A stretch of 64,000 nucleotides of DNA from Pseudomonas sp. RIT-PI-q. GTDB lineage: Bacteria > Pseudomonadota > Gammaproteobacteria > Pseudomonadales > Pseudomonadaceae. A program made the translations under genes and the position numbers. Below are positions 1 to 9,506 of this stretch, one piece after another. The stretch is from positions 52,793-116,792 of the forward strand of contig NZ_LHPC01000023.1 in assembly GCF_001297125.1 (NCBI RefSeq). The letters are read 5' to 3'. The number at the start of each line of letters is the position of its first letter. Positions within the stretch are counted from its first letter, which is position 1. Below the pieces are notes generated by a model. The model saw nothing but the letters and a program-made list of their open reading frames with translations. It ran no database searches and was not told the origin of the DNA.

Positions 1-1
1 G

Positions 2-361
2 ACCCTGCCGGTGATCGCCTTGGGGGTGGGGATTGGCGTGGATTACGCGCTGTACTTGCTCAGCGTGCAGCTTCAATACCAGCGTCAGGGTTTGTCGTTG
101 ACGCAGGCGTACCGCAACGCCGTGTCGTTCACCGGTCGGGTGGTGGGCCTGGTGGGGATTACGCTGGCGGCGGGTGTGGTGTGCTGGGTCTGGTCGCCGA
201 TCAAGTTCCAGGCGGACATGGGCATCCTGCTGACCTTCATGTTCCTGTGGAACATGCTCGGGGCGCTGATCCTGATCCCGGCGTTGTCGCATTTCCTGCT
301 GCGCACCCATCACGTCGTGGGCAAGAAAAAAGCGGCGATGACCTTGATGCCTGGCAGTTAA
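2..361 (+). CDS. RND/MMPL-family exporter, C-terminal end (5' truncated by window edge)
   Basis: The reading frame is open from base 2 and ends at the TAA at 359-361, so only the last 119 codons are present. The visible part has a GVGIGVDYALYL motif, which matches the conserved transmembrane segment 4 region of the second half of MMPL/RND permeases. It is followed by two or three hydrophobic helices and a short basic cytoplasmic tail (GKKKAA). Proteins of this family in Pseudomonas are often near-800-residue putative exporters or sterol/hopanoid-type transporters. The substrate cannot be told from this fragment. A degraded second copy of its last codons lies at about 690-790. Confidence 0.85.
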   Translation, partial: TLPVIALGVGIGVDYALYLLSVQLQYQRQGLSLTQAYRNAVSFTGRVVGLVGITLAAGVVCWVWSPIKFQADMGILLTFMFLWNMLGALILIPALSHFLLRTHHVVGKKKAAMTLMPGS

Positions 362-411
362 GCCGCCGTAACACTTACGCGGTTTCTCCGACAAACCGCA
401 TCGTCTGAACT

Positions 412-468
412 CACGACTGCTGCGTCCGATCGCGGCCCGAGCCGAACGCAGGCCGCGCCAGCTGCTAC
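412..468. repeat. Single REP-like palindromic unit (variant)
   Basis: This is a half element of the same family as the paired units at 514-644, 794-938 and 63828-63958. It runs from CACGACTGCTGCG to GCCAGCTGCTAC. It carries the longer central variant with the extra segment TCCGATCGCGGCCCGA, also present in the right arm at 881-938. No partner arm is seen on its left. Confidence 0.7.
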
Positions 469-513
469 ACGGATCTGCGTTATGGCATAGCTTGCCGGTT
501 CAACGCCTACCCC

Positions 514-644
514 GTAGCAGCTGGCGAAGCCTGCGTTCGGCTGCGCAGCAGTCGTGAAATCAGGTTGTGCGGTTTGTCAGGCACACCGCGTGCACAGGGT
601 TTACGACTGCTGCGCAGCCGAACGCAGGCTTCGCCAGCTGCTAC
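514..644. repeat. Paired inverted REP element (REPIN-like)
   Basis: The left arm begins GTAGCAGCTGGCGAAGCC (514-559) and the right arm ends GGCTTCGCCAGCTGCTAC (601-644), so the arms are inverted copies of about 45 bases. The spacer contains TGTGCGGTTTGTCAGGCACA. The whole unit of about 131 bases could fold into a long hairpin. The same unit recurs at 794-938 and at 63828-63958, which marks it as a dispersed palindromic repeat of the kind common in intergenic regions of fluorescent pseudomonads. Confidence 0.8.
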
Positions 645-651
645 AGGGATT

Positions 652-790
652 GCGTTATGGCTTAGCGCTCAAGGAATGAAGCGGTAACCAACGCGGACAT
701 GGTCATCCTGCTGCGCGCACATCACGTCTTGGGCAAGAAAACAGAGGCGATGGCCTTAATGCCAGTCAGTTAATCCGCCGCAACACCCAC
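652..790. pseudogene. Mosaic relic: kdpE tail fused to MMPL exporter tail
   Basis: Bases 652-690 nearly repeat 943-985, the last codons of kdpE and its downstream flank. Bases 691-790 repeat the end of the MMPL gene (217-232 joined to about 296-376), including its stop codon and flank. Relative to the intact gene the copy lacks 69 bases, and the deletion ends coincide with the short direct repeat CCTGCTG at 226 and 295. Several point differences show that the copy has been decaying. It is non-coding today and sits between two REP pairs. Confidence 0.75.
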
Positions 791-793
791 TTT

Positions 794-938
794 GTAGCAG
801 CTGGCGAAGCCTGCGTTCGGCTGCGTAGCAGTCGTGAAATCAGGCTGTGCGGTTTTTCAGGCACACCGCGTGCGCAGGGTTTACGACTGCTGCGTCCGAT
901 CGCGGCCCGAGCCGAACGCAGGCTTCGCCAGCTGCTAC
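794..938. repeat. Paired inverted REP element (REPIN-like)
   Basis: This is a second copy of the unit at 514-644. The left arm is 794-839 and the right arm is 881-938, with a near-identical spacer. The right arm has the longer central variant also seen at 412-468. It ends only 26 bases after the kdpE stop codon, where it may act as an mRNA-stabilising or transcription-terminating hairpin for the kdp operon. Confidence 0.8.
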
Positions 939-963
939 ATTGGATTGCGTTATGGCTTAGCGC

Positions 964-1653
964 TCAAGGAATAAAGCGGTAACCCACCCCCGTTTCGGTC
1001 ACCAGATGCCGTGGCTGGGAAGGGTCGACTTCGACTTTTTTGCGCAAGCCGCCCATGAAGACACGCAGGTACGGGGTATCGGTGGTGTGCGAAGGACCCC
1101 ACACCGCCTTGAGCAGTTGCAAGTGCGTCAGGACCCGGTTGGGGTGCGAGCACAGATGAACCAGCAAGCGGTATTCCAGTGGCGTCAGATGCAAGGGCAG
1201 GCCGGAGCGTTCCACAACACGGCGTTCTATATCGATTCGAACGTCGCCAAAGCTCAGCACGGCAGTGTTCTCGGCGTCTTTGGCCTGCCGGCGTAGCAGC
1301 GCGCGCACTCGGGCGAGCAGTTCCCCGGTGCCGAAGGGTTTCACCAGATAGTCGTCTGCGCCGGTGTCCAGTGCGAGGATTTTGTCGGACTCGGCACCTC
1401 GGGCAGACAACACAATAATCGGCACCGGTGACCAACTCCGTACGTCGCGGATCAGGTCGATGCCGTCGCCGTCGGGCAGTCCCAGATCAAGCACGATCAG
1501 GTCGGGCCGGCGCGTGCCTGCGTCGATGAGGCCCCGGTGAAAGGTCTCGGCTTCGTGCACTTCCAGGCCTTCCGCTTGCAGGGCCATGCGCACGAAGCGG
1601 CGTATTTCCTTCTCGTCTTCAATGATCAGAACATGCGGCACTGATTCGGTCAT
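964..1653 (-). CDS. kdpE: Response regulator KdpE
   Basis: This is an OmpR/PhoB-type regulator of 229 residues that activates the kdp operon when phosphorylated by KdpD. The receiver domain (about 8-120) has the acidic pair in IIEDEKE, the phosphoacceptor Asp56 in IVLDLGLPDGDG and the conserved Lys in YLVKPF. The C-terminal winged helix (about 130-229) includes LTPLEYRLL and ends in the typical ETGVGYRF. The ATG overlaps the kdpD stop by four bases, so the two are translationally coupled. It is the last gene of the operon, and a REP pair follows directly. Confidence 0.97.
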   Translation of the reverse strand: MTESVPHVLIIEDEKEIRRFVRMALQAEGLEVHEAETFHRGLIDAGTRRPDLIVLDLGLPDGDGIDLIRDVRSWSPVPIIVLSARGAESDKILALDTGADDYLVKPFGTGELLARVRALLRRQAKDAENTAVLSFGDVRIDIERRVVERSGLPLHLTPLEYRLLVHLCSHPNRVLTHLQLLKAVWGPSHTTDTPYLRVFMGGLRKKVEVDPSQPRHLVTETGVGYRFIP

Positions 1654-4379
1654 GGCTGCTCCTCGTCAGTCTGTTGCACAAAGGGGTGGATGATCGGCGG
1701 GACTTCACGGGGCAGGCGTAACGTGAAGCATGCGCCGCCCTCGGGTCGTGTGACCCCTTGAACCGTCCCGCCATGCGCCTGGGCAATGGCCCGGCAGATG
1801 GCCAGGCCCAGCCCGACGCCGGGAATCGAGCTTTCCTTCTTGCCGCGCATGAATTTACTGAAGATTGCCTCTTCGTGACCCTGCGGCAACCCCGGTCCTT
1901 CGTCGCTGACCCACAATTCGATAGCCTCGGTTGTGGCACGGGCACCCAGGCCGATGGTGGTGCCTGGCGGCGTGTACTTGACGGCATTCTCGATCAGGTT
2001 GATGAGGACCCGTTCGATCAGCACCGCGTCGATGTGTACGGGGGGCAAATCATCGTCCAGAGCGACCTGTACCGAGCGCGCGCCGAGAATCGGCTGGATG
2101 GCGCGCAGGGCGCTGCCCACCACGTCTTCGATCGGCTGCCACTGCCGGTTCAACACCACTTTGCCGGATTCGAGGCGCGCCATGTCCAGCAGGTTGTTGA
2201 CCAGCGTGTTCATGCGCAGGGCGGATTCACCCACCGCCGTGGCGATCTCGGCCGCTTCGCCGGTCAGCGCTGGCCGGGTCAGTTTCAGCGCTTCGGCGAG
2301 CCCGACCATCACCGACAGCGGGGTGCGCAGGTCATGGGAGATGGCCGACAGCAACGAGTTACGCAAGCGCTCGGACTCCATCTGCAGCGTGGTGTCTTGG
2401 GCCACGTTGATGTAGTGAATCCGCTCCAGCGAGATGGCCAGCAATGACGCGCAGGTGTCGAGCAGGCGTCGCTGTTCCGGGACCACCAACCGGGTGGTGT
2501 CTCGCGGCTGCACGGCCAAAACCCCGCGCACGCGCATGGGCGCCGACAAGGGCAGGTACAGCGTTGAACTGGAGGGCAGGGTGTCGGTGCCGTAGCCGGC
2601 CGGTTCGGGTTTGTCGAACGACCACTGGGCGATGGCAAGGTCCACTTGCGGCTCATCCCCGGTGACCATGGGACTCAGCAGTTTGTTGTTGTCATCGGCC
2701 ACCAGCAAGGCAGAGCGTGCACCAAACTCGGCGGACAGAAAGCGTGCGCTGATATCGGCGACCTGTTCGGTCAGCAGCGCGGCAGACAGCAGGCGCGACA
2801 TGTCGTACAGCGCGCGCATGCGATCTTCACGCCGCTGCGCCACCCGCGCCTGGTAAGTCAGGCCGGCCGTCATCTGGCCGATGACCAGAGCAACCACGAG
2901 CATCACGCTGAAGGTCACCAGGTATTGCACATCGGCGAAGGCGAACGAAAAACGCGGCGATACGAAGAAGAAGTCGAAGGCCGCCACTGACACAAACGCC
3001 GCCAGGACCGCCGGGCCGCGACCAAAGCGCACCGCCACGGCGACGACGACCAGCAGGAACATCATGACGATGTTGGCCTGTTCGAGCACGTGCGCCAGCG
3101 GCATGACCGCCAGTGTCGTGACTGCACAGAGCGCCACACTCCAGATGTAGGATCGCCACTCCACCGGGTTCTCGCCCATTGCTGGCGCCGTCTCGGTTTG
3201 CGGGCGTCGGTTGGCCGGCAGCGAGACTTGAATCACGTCAAGGTCGGCGCCCAGCGCACCAATTCGCTCGGCCAGTTCCCGGCGCCAGAATCGCCGCCGT
3301 GGTTGTTCGTCACGGCCCAGCACGACTTTTGAAAGGTTGTACTGCCGCGCGTATTTGACCAGTGCTTCGGCGATGTCCTGACCGGCCAGGGTCGAAATCT
3401 GCGCGCCCATGTCCTGGGCCAGTTTCAGGGTGACCAGAACACGACGGCGCTTGGCTTCGGGCAGGCGCTGCAACGCCGGGGTTTCGACATACACCGCGTG
3501 CCAGGGCACATTGAGTTGAGCGGCCAGACGGGCCGTTGAGCGGATGGTTTTTTCCGCCTGCTCATGCGGTCCGATGCAGGCGAGCAGGGAGTCGCGAGTC
3601 CCCCATACCGGTTTCACCGCGCTGCTTTGGCGGTACTGCAACATGTCGCTGTCGACCCGGTCGGCGGTCCGGCGCAGTGCCAGTTCGCGCAGGGCAATCA
3701 GGTTGCCTTTGCGAAAGAAATTCTGCACAGCGCGCTCGGCCTGTTGCGCCAGATAGACCTTGCCTTCCTTCAAGCGCTGCAGCAGGTCATCGGGCGGCAA
3801 GTCGACGATGACCACTTCATCGGCGGTGTCGAAAACATGGTCGGGCACGGTCTCCCAGACGCGAATACCGGTGATACCGCCGACTATGTCGTTGAGGCTT
3901 TCCAGGTGCTGGACGTTCATGGTTGACCAGACATCGATCCCGGCGCTGAGCAGTTCCTCCACGTCCTGCCAGCGCTTTGGATGCCGTGAACCGACAGCGT
4001 TGGTGTGCGCCAGTTCGTCAATCAGAATCAAGCCCGGATTGCGCGCGAGTGCGGCGTCCAGGTCGAACTCGGTCACTGTGCGGTGCTTGTCGATGACCTG
4101 CTTGAGCGGCAGCCGTTCGAGACCCTCGGTCAGCGCCTGGGTTTCGGCGCGGCCGTGGGTCTCGATCACGCCGATCAGCACGTTGATGTCCTGCAGTTTC
4201 GCGGTATGGGCGGCTGCGAGCATGGCGTAGGTCTTGCCGACCCCGGCGCTGGCGCCGAAAAAAATCTTCAGCCGACCGCGTTTGGCTTGCGCTTCTTCTT
4301 CGCGAATCTGGGCCAGTAGCTGGTCCGGGTCAGGACGTTGTTCGGCCATCAGGCTCACCGTGTGTGAGTTAGCACTCAA
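1650..4379 (-). CDS. kdpD: Osmosensitive K+ channel histidine kinase KdpD
   Basis: This membrane sensor kinase of 909 residues (the usual KdpD length) responds to potassium limitation and ionic stress. The N-terminal KdpD domain carries a Walker A motif GASAGVGKT at about 42-50. It is followed by a USP-like domain, four clustered transmembrane helices (DUF4118, about 405-510), a GAF-like segment, the HisKA domain with phosphoacceptor His682 in [10 protein letters not shown], and an HATPase domain with N and G boxes ([25 protein letters not shown]). It overlaps kdpC by four bases upstream and kdpE by four bases downstream. An alternative start at Met11 is possible but would lose the coupling overlap. 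Confidence 0.97.
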   Translation of the reverse strand: MSANSHTVSLMAEQRPDPDQLLAQIREEEAQAKRGRLKIFFGASAGVGKTYAMLAAAHTAKLQDINVLIGVIETHGRAETQALTEGLERLPLKQVIDKHRTVTEFDLDAALARNPGLILIDELAHTNAVGSRHPKRWQDVEELLSAGIDVWSTMNVQHLESLNDIVGGITGIRVWETVPDHVFDTADEVVIVDLPPDDLLQRLKEGKVYLAQQAERAVQNFFRKGNLIALRELALRRTADRVDSDMLQYRQSSAVKPVWGTRDSLLACIGPHEQAEKTIRSTARLAAQLNVPWHAVYVETPALQRLPEAKRRRVLVTLKLAQDMGAQISTLAGQDIAEALVKYARQYNLSKVVLGRDEQPRRRFWRRELAERIGALGADLDVIQVSLPANRRPQTETAPAMGENPVEWRSYIWSVALCAVTTLAVMPLAHVLEQANIVMMFLLVVVAVAVRFGRGPAVLAAFVSVAAFDFFFVSPRFSFAFADVQYLVTFSVMLVVALVIGQMTAGLTYQARVAQRREDRMRALYDMSRLLSAALLTEQVADISARFLSAEFGARSALLVADDNNKLLSPMVTGDEPQVDLAIAQWSFDKPEPAGYGTDTLPSSSTLYLPLSAPMRVRGVLAVQPRDTTRLVVPEQRRLLDTCASLLAISLERIHYINVAQDTTLQMESERLRNSLLSAISHDLRTPLSVMVGLAEALKLTRPALTGEAAEIATAVGESALRMNTLVNNLLDMARLESGKVVLNRQWQPIEDVVGSALRAIQPILGARSVQVALDDDLPPVHIDAVLIERVLINLIENAVKYTPPGTTIGLGARATTEAIELWVSDEGPGLPQGHEEAIFSKFMRGKKESSIPGVGLGLAICRAIAQAHGGTVQGVTRPEGGACFTLRLPREVPPIIHPFVQQTDEEQP

Positions 4380-4948
4380 TGCGCGGCGTCGAGTGCCAGG
4401 TTCAGTGCCAGTACGTTGACCCGGGGTTCGCCGAGGAACCCGAGCAGCATGCCTTCGCCATGCGCGTCGATCAGCTGGCGAACCTGCTCGATAGGCAAGT
4501 GACGCACCCGCGACACCCGACCGGCCTGGTACAACGCGGCCGCCACGCTGATATGCGGATCAAGACCACTGGCGGAACTGTAGACCAGGTCAGCGGGCAC
4601 CGTGGCCGTGTTGCCCGGATCGGCCGCGTGCAAGGCCTCGATCCGCCCCTTGATCGCCTCCGCCAGCGCCGGGTTCAACGGGCCCAGATTCGATCCCGCC
4701 GAGGCCTGCGCGTTGTAGGGCATGGGGCTGGTGGCGGAAGGGCGGCTCCAGAAATACTTCGGATCACTGAAGCCTTGACCGATCAACAGCGAGCCGACGG
4801 TTTTGCCGTCTCGTTCGATCAGGCTGCCAGCGGCCTGTTGCGGAAAGGCCAGCCTGGCGATCCCGGTGGTCAGCAGCGGATAAGCGAGGCCGGTGACCAG
4901 TGAAAACGCAATCAGCAGCGTAAACGCCGGACGCAGCAGAGATGCCAT
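4376..4948 (-). CDS. kdpC: Potassium-transporting ATPase subunit KdpC
   Basis: This is the single-span accessory subunit of the KdpFABC pump, 190 residues, which is normal for the family. An N-terminal transmembrane helix (about 8-30, with [13 protein letters not shown] just after) is followed by a periplasmic domain. That domain holds [23 protein letters not shown], of which the RPSAT and SGGSN-like segments are family hallmarks, and the conserved [10 protein letters not shown] motif. KdpC increases nucleotide affinity of the complex. It is separated from kdpB by 12 bases and overlaps kdpD by four. Confidence 0.97.
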   Translation of the reverse strand: MASLLRPAFTLLIAFSLVTGLAYPLLTTGIARLAFPQQAAGSLIERDGKTVGSLLIGQGFSDPKYFWSRPSATSPMPYNAQASAGSNLGPLNPALAEAIKGRIEALHAADPGNTATVPADLVYSSASGLDPHISVAAALYQAGRVSRVRHLPIEQVRQLIDAHGEGMLLGFLGEPRVNVLALNLALDAAH

Positions 4949-4960
4949 GACAGTGCTCCC

Positions 4961-7039
4961 TCAAGTCAGACCGACAGCGGATAACGCCATGTCGATCACC
5001 TTGATGCCAATGAATGGAACGATGACCCCACCCAGCCCATAGATCAACAGGTTACGCCGCAACAGCAGGGCGGCACCGACCGGGCGGTACTTCACGCCTT
5101 TGAGCGCCAGGGGGATCAGGAAAATGATAATCAGCGCATTGAAAATCACCGCCGACAGCACGGCGGAATTCGGGCTCGCCAGGCCCATGATGTTAAGCGC
5201 CGCGAGTTGCGGGTAGGTGGTGACAAAGGCCGCCGGGACGATCGCGAAATACTTGGCGATGTCGTTGGCGATCGAAAAGGTGGTCAGCGAGCCTCGGGTC
5301 ATCAGCATCTGTTTGCCGGTTTCGACCACCTCGATCAACTTCGTCGGGTTGCTGTCGAGGTCGACCATGTTGCCGGCCTCCTTGGCCGCCTGAGTGCCCG
5401 AGTTCATCGCCACGGCGACATCCGCCTGCGCCAGCGCCGGGGCGTCGTTGGTGCCGTCGCCGGTCATGGCCACCAGCCGGCCTTCGCCCTGGTAGGTGCG
5501 GATCAGTTCGAGTTTTTGTTCGGGTGTGGCCTCGGCCAGAAAGTCATCGACACCCGCTTCGGCGGCAATGGCGGCGGCGGTTACGCGGTTGTCGCCGGTC
5601 ACCATGACCGTCTTGATGCCCATGCGGCGCAGTTCGACGAAGCGCTCCTTGATTCCGCCTTTGACGATGTCCTTGAGTTCGATGACCCCCAGCACTTTGG
5701 CGCCGTCGGCGACCACCAGCGGCGTGCTGCCCCGGCGTGCCACCTCTTCGATGCTGGTCTGCACGGCTTCCGGAAATTGCCCGCCCAGGCTCTGCACGTG
5801 CTTGAGAATGGCCTCGCCAGCGCCCTTGCGAATTTGCCGCTCGCCCAGGTTGACCCCGCTCATGCGCGTTTGCGCCGAGAAATGCACGAAGTGCGCATCA
5901 AGTGCGGCGATGTCGCGTTCGCGCAGATTGAACCGCTGTTTGGCCAGGACCACGATGCTGCGGCCCTCAGGCGTTTCGTCGGCCAGCGACGCGAGCTGCG
6001 CGACGTCCACCAGTTCCGCTTCCTTGACACCGGGCGCGGGTAGAAACGCCGAGGCGTGACGGTTGCCGAGGGTGATGGTCCCGGTCTTGTCGAGCAGCAG
6101 CACATCCACATCACCGGCAGCCTCTACAGCGCGGCCGGACGTGGCGATGACATTGGCCTCCATCATACGGCTCATGCCCGCCACACCGACGGCGGACAGC
6201 AGGCCGGCAATGGTCGTGGGAATCAGGCACACCAGCAACGAGATCAGCACGGTGATCGAGACCGGCGCCCCGGAGTTGGCCACCGCGACCCCGAACAGCG
6301 AGAAGGGCAGCAGCGTCACGGTCACGCCGAGGAATACGATCGTCAGCGCCACCAACAAAATCGACAGGGCAATTTCATTCGGGGTCTTTTGCCGCTTGGC
6401 GTTTTCAACCATGGCGATCATCCGGTCGACGAAGGTTTCGCCAGGGTTGGTAGTCACGCGGATGACGATCCAGTCCGACAGCACCCGGGTGCCGCCGGTC
6501 ACGGCGGAGAAGTCGCCGCCACATTCGCGAATCACCGGGGCCGCTTCGCCGGTAATGGCCGACTCATCCACCGAGGCGGCACCTTCGATGACTTCGCCGT
6601 CGGCGGGGATCAACGAGTCCCCAAGGTCGCCGGCTTCAACCACCACCACATCGCCTTTGCACAGACCACTCGACTGCGCCAATTGCCATTCGGAGCCGTA
6701 GTGAGGCTCGCGGAGTTTTTTCGCCCAGGTTTCCTTTTTCAGGTTGCGCAGGGACGCCGCCTGGGCCTTGCTGCGACCTTCGGCCAGGGCCTCGGCAAAA
6801 TTGGCGAACAGCACGGTGAACCACAACCACAAGGCGATGGCGAGGATGAACCCGCTGCCGGCCTCACCCTGGCCACGCAGGGCCTGGCCCCAGAGCGCGG
6901 TGGTGATAATCGCACCGATGTAGACGACGAACATCACCGGGTTACGCCACTGGATCCTCGGGCTGAGTTTGCGCACGGACTCGCCGATGGCGGGCGCTAT
7001 CAGTTTGGGATCGAACAAGGAGAACGCTTTGCGGGTCAT
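4961..7039 (-). CDS. kdpB: Potassium-transporting P-type ATPase subunit KdpB
   Basis: This is the catalytic P-type ATPase subunit, 692 residues, that hydrolyses ATP to energise potassium import through KdpA. The phosphorylated aspartate is Asp317 in [10 protein letters not shown]. The actuator motif is seen as [11 protein letters not shown], and the hinge motif as [19 protein letters not shown]. Hydrophobic helices lie at both ends as expected for the family. It is preceded by kdpA with a 10-base gap. Several long frames on the opposite strand here are codon-bias shadows. Confidence 0.98.
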   Translation of the reverse strand: MTRKAFSLFDPKLIAPAIGESVRKLSPRIQWRNPVMFVVYIGAIITTALWGQALRGQGEAGSGFILAIALWLWFTVLFANFAEALAEGRSKAQAASLRNLKKETWAKKLREPHYGSEWQLAQSSGLCKGDVVVVEAGDLGDSLIPADGEVIEGAASVDESAITGEAAPVIRECGGDFSAVTGGTRVLSDWIVIRVTTNPGETFVDRMIAMVENAKRQKTPNEIALSILLVALTIVFLGVTVTLLPFSLFGVAVANSGAPVSITVLISLLVCLIPTTIAGLLSAVGVAGMSRMMEANVIATSGRAVEAAGDVDVLLLDKTGTITLGNRHASAFLPAPGVKEAELVDVAQLASLADETPEGRSIVVLAKQRFNLRERDIAALDAHFVHFSAQTRMSGVNLGERQIRKGAGEAILKHVQSLGGQFPEAVQTSIEEVARRGSTPLVVADGAKVLGVIELKDIVKGGIKERFVELRRMGIKTVMVTGDNRVTAAAIAAEAGVDDFLAEATPEQKLELIRTYQGEGRLVAMTGDGTNDAPALAQADVAVAMNSGTQAAKEAGNMVDLDSNPTKLIEVVETGKQMLMTRGSLTTFSIANDIAKYFAIVPAAFVTTYPQLAALNIMGLASPNSAVLSAVIFNALIIIFLIPLALKGVKYRPVGAALLLRRNLLIYGLGGVIVPFIGIKVIDMALSAVGLT

Positions 7040-7049
7040 GTTCGTGGTC

Positions 7050-8822
7050 TCACTTGATCAGGACGAGGTGTTCGACGACGGGCCCCAGGGCGAGCGCCGG
7101 GACATAGTTGAGCAAGCCGACCAGCAACACCGTGCCGATCAGCAGCACAACGAACAGCATCCCGTGGGTGGGCATCGTGCCGCCGGTCACGGCCAGGCGT
7201 TTCTTCGCGGCCAGGCTGCCGGCGACGGCGAGCACCGGGACGATCACGCCGAAGCGGCCAAACCAGGCGACGATCGCCAGCATCGTGTTGTAGAACGGCG
7301 TGTTCGCCGACAGTCCGGCGAATGCACTGCCGTTGTTATTGGCGGCCGAGGAGAAGGCGTAGAGGATTTCCGTAAACCCATGGGCACCCGGGTTGGCAAT
7401 CCCCAGCCTGCCGGCCTCGGCCATGACAGCGATAGCAGTACCAAACAACACCAGCAATGGCGTCACCAGAATCGCGATGGCGACCATTTTCATCTCGTAG
7501 GCTTCGATCTTCTTGCCGAGATATTCAGGCGTGCGCCCGATCATTAGGCCGGCGATAAACACCGCCAGGAGGGCAAACACCAGCATGCCGTACAGACCTG
7601 AGCCGGTGCCGCCGAACACCACCTCGCCGAGTTGCATCAGCACCAGCGGCACCGCGCCGCCCATTGGCGTGAACGAGTCGTGCATCGCATTGACCGCGCC
7701 GCATGACGCCGCGGTGGTCACGGCGGCGAACAGGCTCGATGCGCTGATGCCGAAACGCAGCTCCTTGCCTTCCATGTTGCCCGCTGCCGTGTCGATGCCC
7801 AGCGCTGAAAACTGTGGGTTGCCCAGTTGTTCGTAGTGGGTGACGGCAACCACCGCGATCACGAAGATGATCGTCATCGCCGCCAGCAGCGCCCAACCTT
7901 GGCGCATGTCACCAACGATGGGGCCGAAGACGAAACACAGCGCGGCGGGGATCAGGAAGATCGCGATCAACTGAAGGCAGTTGGTGACGGCGGTAGGGTT
8001 CTCGGAGGGGTGCGCCGAGTTGGCGTTGAAGAATCCACCGCCGTTGGTGCCGAGCATCTTGATCGCCTCTTGCGAGGCAACGGGGCCCATGGCGATGGTC
8101 TGTTTGTGGGTAGTGCTGGCCTGGGTCACTGGCGCACCCTGGGCATCGAGGGTCGGCTGGCCGGCGTCGTTTTGCACCGGGGCCTGGTACTGCATGACCT
8201 CCATCGTGGTGATTTCTTTATAGGGGTCAAGATTCTGGATCGCACCCTGGCTGACGAAGAACAACGCGAATATCAGCGACAGCGGCAGCAGCACCCACAA
8301 GGTGATGCGCGTCAGGTCGGTCCAGGCATTGCCGATGCTGGCGGCACTGTGGCGGGCGAACCCGCGAATCAGGGCCACGGCCACCACGATGCCGGTGGCG
8401 GCTGACAGGAAGTTCTGCACCGTCAGCGCAAGCATCTGCGTCAGGTAACTCATCGTCGACTCACCGCCATAGCCTTGCCAGTCGGTGTTGGTGACGAAAC
8501 TGGCCGCGGTATTGAACGAAGAATCGGGCGACACGGCGCCGAACCCTTGCGGGTTGAACGGCAGAACACCTTGCAGCCGTTGCAGCGCGTAGACGGCGAG
8601 TAACCCCAGCGCGTTGAACAGGATCAGGGCGAGGGCGTATTGCAGCCAGCTCATTTGCGCTTCAGGCGTGACGCCGGCCAGGCGATACAGCGGCGACTCG
8701 ATGCGTGAGCCGAAGCTAAATCGACCCTCCATCACCAAGGTCAGCCAACGTCCAAGCGGCCAGGCCAACACACCCAGCACCAGCAGAAAGGCCCCGAGGA
8801 GAACCCAGGCTTGAGTCGTCAT
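7050..8822 (-). CDS. kdpA: Potassium-transporting ATPase subunit KdpA
   Basis: This is the potassium-binding, channel-like subunit of KdpFABC, 590 residues, with about ten transmembrane helices. It has the four selectivity-filter-like segments of the superfamily of K+ transporters, recognisable as [48 protein letters not shown] and [12 protein letters not shown]. The protein is slightly longer than the roughly 560-residue average because of a polar insert around residues 215-245 ([11 protein letters not shown]...), which is common in pseudomonads. The start codon overlaps the kdpF stop. Confidence 0.97.
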   Translation of the reverse strand: MTTQAWVLLGAFLLVLGVLAWPLGRWLTLVMEGRFSFGSRIESPLYRLAGVTPEAQMSWLQYALALILFNALGLLAVYALQRLQGVLPFNPQGFGAVSPDSSFNTAASFVTNTDWQGYGGESTMSYLTQMLALTVQNFLSAATGIVVAVALIRGFARHSAASIGNAWTDLTRITLWVLLPLSLIFALFFVSQGAIQNLDPYKEITTMEVMQYQAPVQNDAGQPTLDAQGAPVTQASTTHKQTIAMGPVASQEAIKMLGTNGGGFFNANSAHPSENPTAVTNCLQLIAIFLIPAALCFVFGPIVGDMRQGWALLAAMTIIFVIAVVAVTHYEQLGNPQFSALGIDTAAGNMEGKELRFGISASSLFAAVTTAASCGAVNAMHDSFTPMGGAVPLVLMQLGEVVFGGTGSGLYGMLVFALLAVFIAGLMIGRTPEYLGKKIEAYEMKMVAIAILVTPLLVLFGTAIAVMAEAGRLGIANPGAHGFTEILYAFSSAANNNGSAFAGLSANTPFYNTMLAIVAWFGRFGVIVPVLAVAGSLAAKKRLAVTGGTMPTHGMLFVVLLIGTVLLVGLLNYVPALALGPVVEHLVLIK

Positions 8823-8911
8823 AGGAAGTCCTCCGGAAACAGCAGCGCGGCGACCAGGTAAACCAGCAAGCCGACAGCAATGAGGCTGCCGAACAAATAG
8901 AAGCCCGTCAT
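8819..8911 (-). CDS. kdpF: Small Kdp subunit KdpF
   Basis: This 30-residue, single-helix peptide reads [20 protein letters not shown] then [10 protein letters not shown]. That matches KdpF, a lipid-like stabiliser of the KdpFABC complex in the inner membrane. Its TGA overlaps the kdpA ATG in the sequence CTATGACG, and its own ATG overlaps the stop of the preceding 31-residue peptide. The kdpA ribosome-binding site (GGAGG) lies inside it. Confidence 0.9.
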   Translation of the reverse strand: MTGFYLFGSLIAVGLLVYLVAALLFPEDFL

Positions 8912-9003
8912 GACCGTCTACTGTTCAGCGCCGCACAGCCGCGCGCCAGGCCGACCAGGCTGATGAAAAACACGGCACCGAGCACCAAAAAGATGAAGTC
9001 CAT
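8908..9003 (-). CDS. 31-residue membrane peptide leading the kdp operon
   Basis: An ATG preceded by a strong ribosome-binding site (GGGAGGAAATGCC) opens a frame of 31 codons starting [20 protein letters not shown] and ending in a short basic tail. It is a predicted single transmembrane helix with an acidic residue at position 2. Its stop overlaps the kdpF start in an ATGA-type junction, so it is translated with the operon. Similar tiny peptides precede kdpF in other pseudomonads as far as I recall. The function is unknown; it may be an extra small subunit of the pump or a coupling leader. Confidence 0.7.
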   Translation of the reverse strand: MDFIFLVLGAVFFISLVGLARGCAALNSRRS

Positions 9004-9075
9004 GGCATTTCCTCCCGCGATGAGGAAAGCCTAAGTGGATGCCTGGAAAGTTGTTAACAGGATTGGGGGCAAGAG

Positions 9076-9092
9076 AATAAAGATCTTATAAA
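9076..9092 (-). promoter_or_regulatory. Candidate KdpE box upstream of the kdp operon
   Basis: On the minus strand the sequence reads TTTATA, five bases, then TTTATT. This is the same layout as the E. coli KdpE target TTTATA-N5-TTTACA. It lies about 73 bases before the first start codon of the operon. The match is by eye and the promoter elements are not certain. Confidence 0.5.
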
Positions 9093-9103
9093 GAGTCCTG
9101 CAC

Positions 9104-9506
9104 GGCTGCTGTCGCTGCTCCTGGCCGGGGATCCCGATTCGGGCCTGAATGCCAGTCGGAGGTGCCGATAGGTTGTTTACTTCGCTTACTCAGATACAAG
9201 CATCTGAGATTGGGGATGTTAGGTATTTTTACTCCGTTCTAATAATGAGCCACCGCCGCTCAGAGGATTCATGAGTCGCTGTCGACCCCGTATAGACGGT
9301 TGAAAAATTCCAAATAGAACTGATTCCTGAGTGGAGGGTTTTCTGGGGAAGTGTGCCTGACAAAAAACAAGCCTCGATAGATAATTATAATCTGACTTGT
9401 TTCGGTTTCACTATTTGCATTCTGCTTAGCTGGATAATAAAAGCGGCGCCTAAGTAACTTTAAATTATTGGGCGTTATAAAATCTTCTATAGCTCAGAGT
9501 CTAAAA
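9104..9506. other. Intergenic region between divergent kdp and permease operons
   Basis: About 400 bases with no supported gene, visibly more AT-rich than the surroundings from 9170 on. It must hold the promoter of the permease operon to the right. The TTG-initiated extension at 9468 was not accepted because the ATG at 9507 starts the conserved part of the protein. No clear palindrome or terminator was seen. Confidence 0.5.

Noticed and set aside
6056..7057. A 333-codon open frame on the plus strand opposite kdpB
   Set aside because: It is a codon-bias shadow of kdpB, rich in Gly, His, Arg and Asp without any domain.
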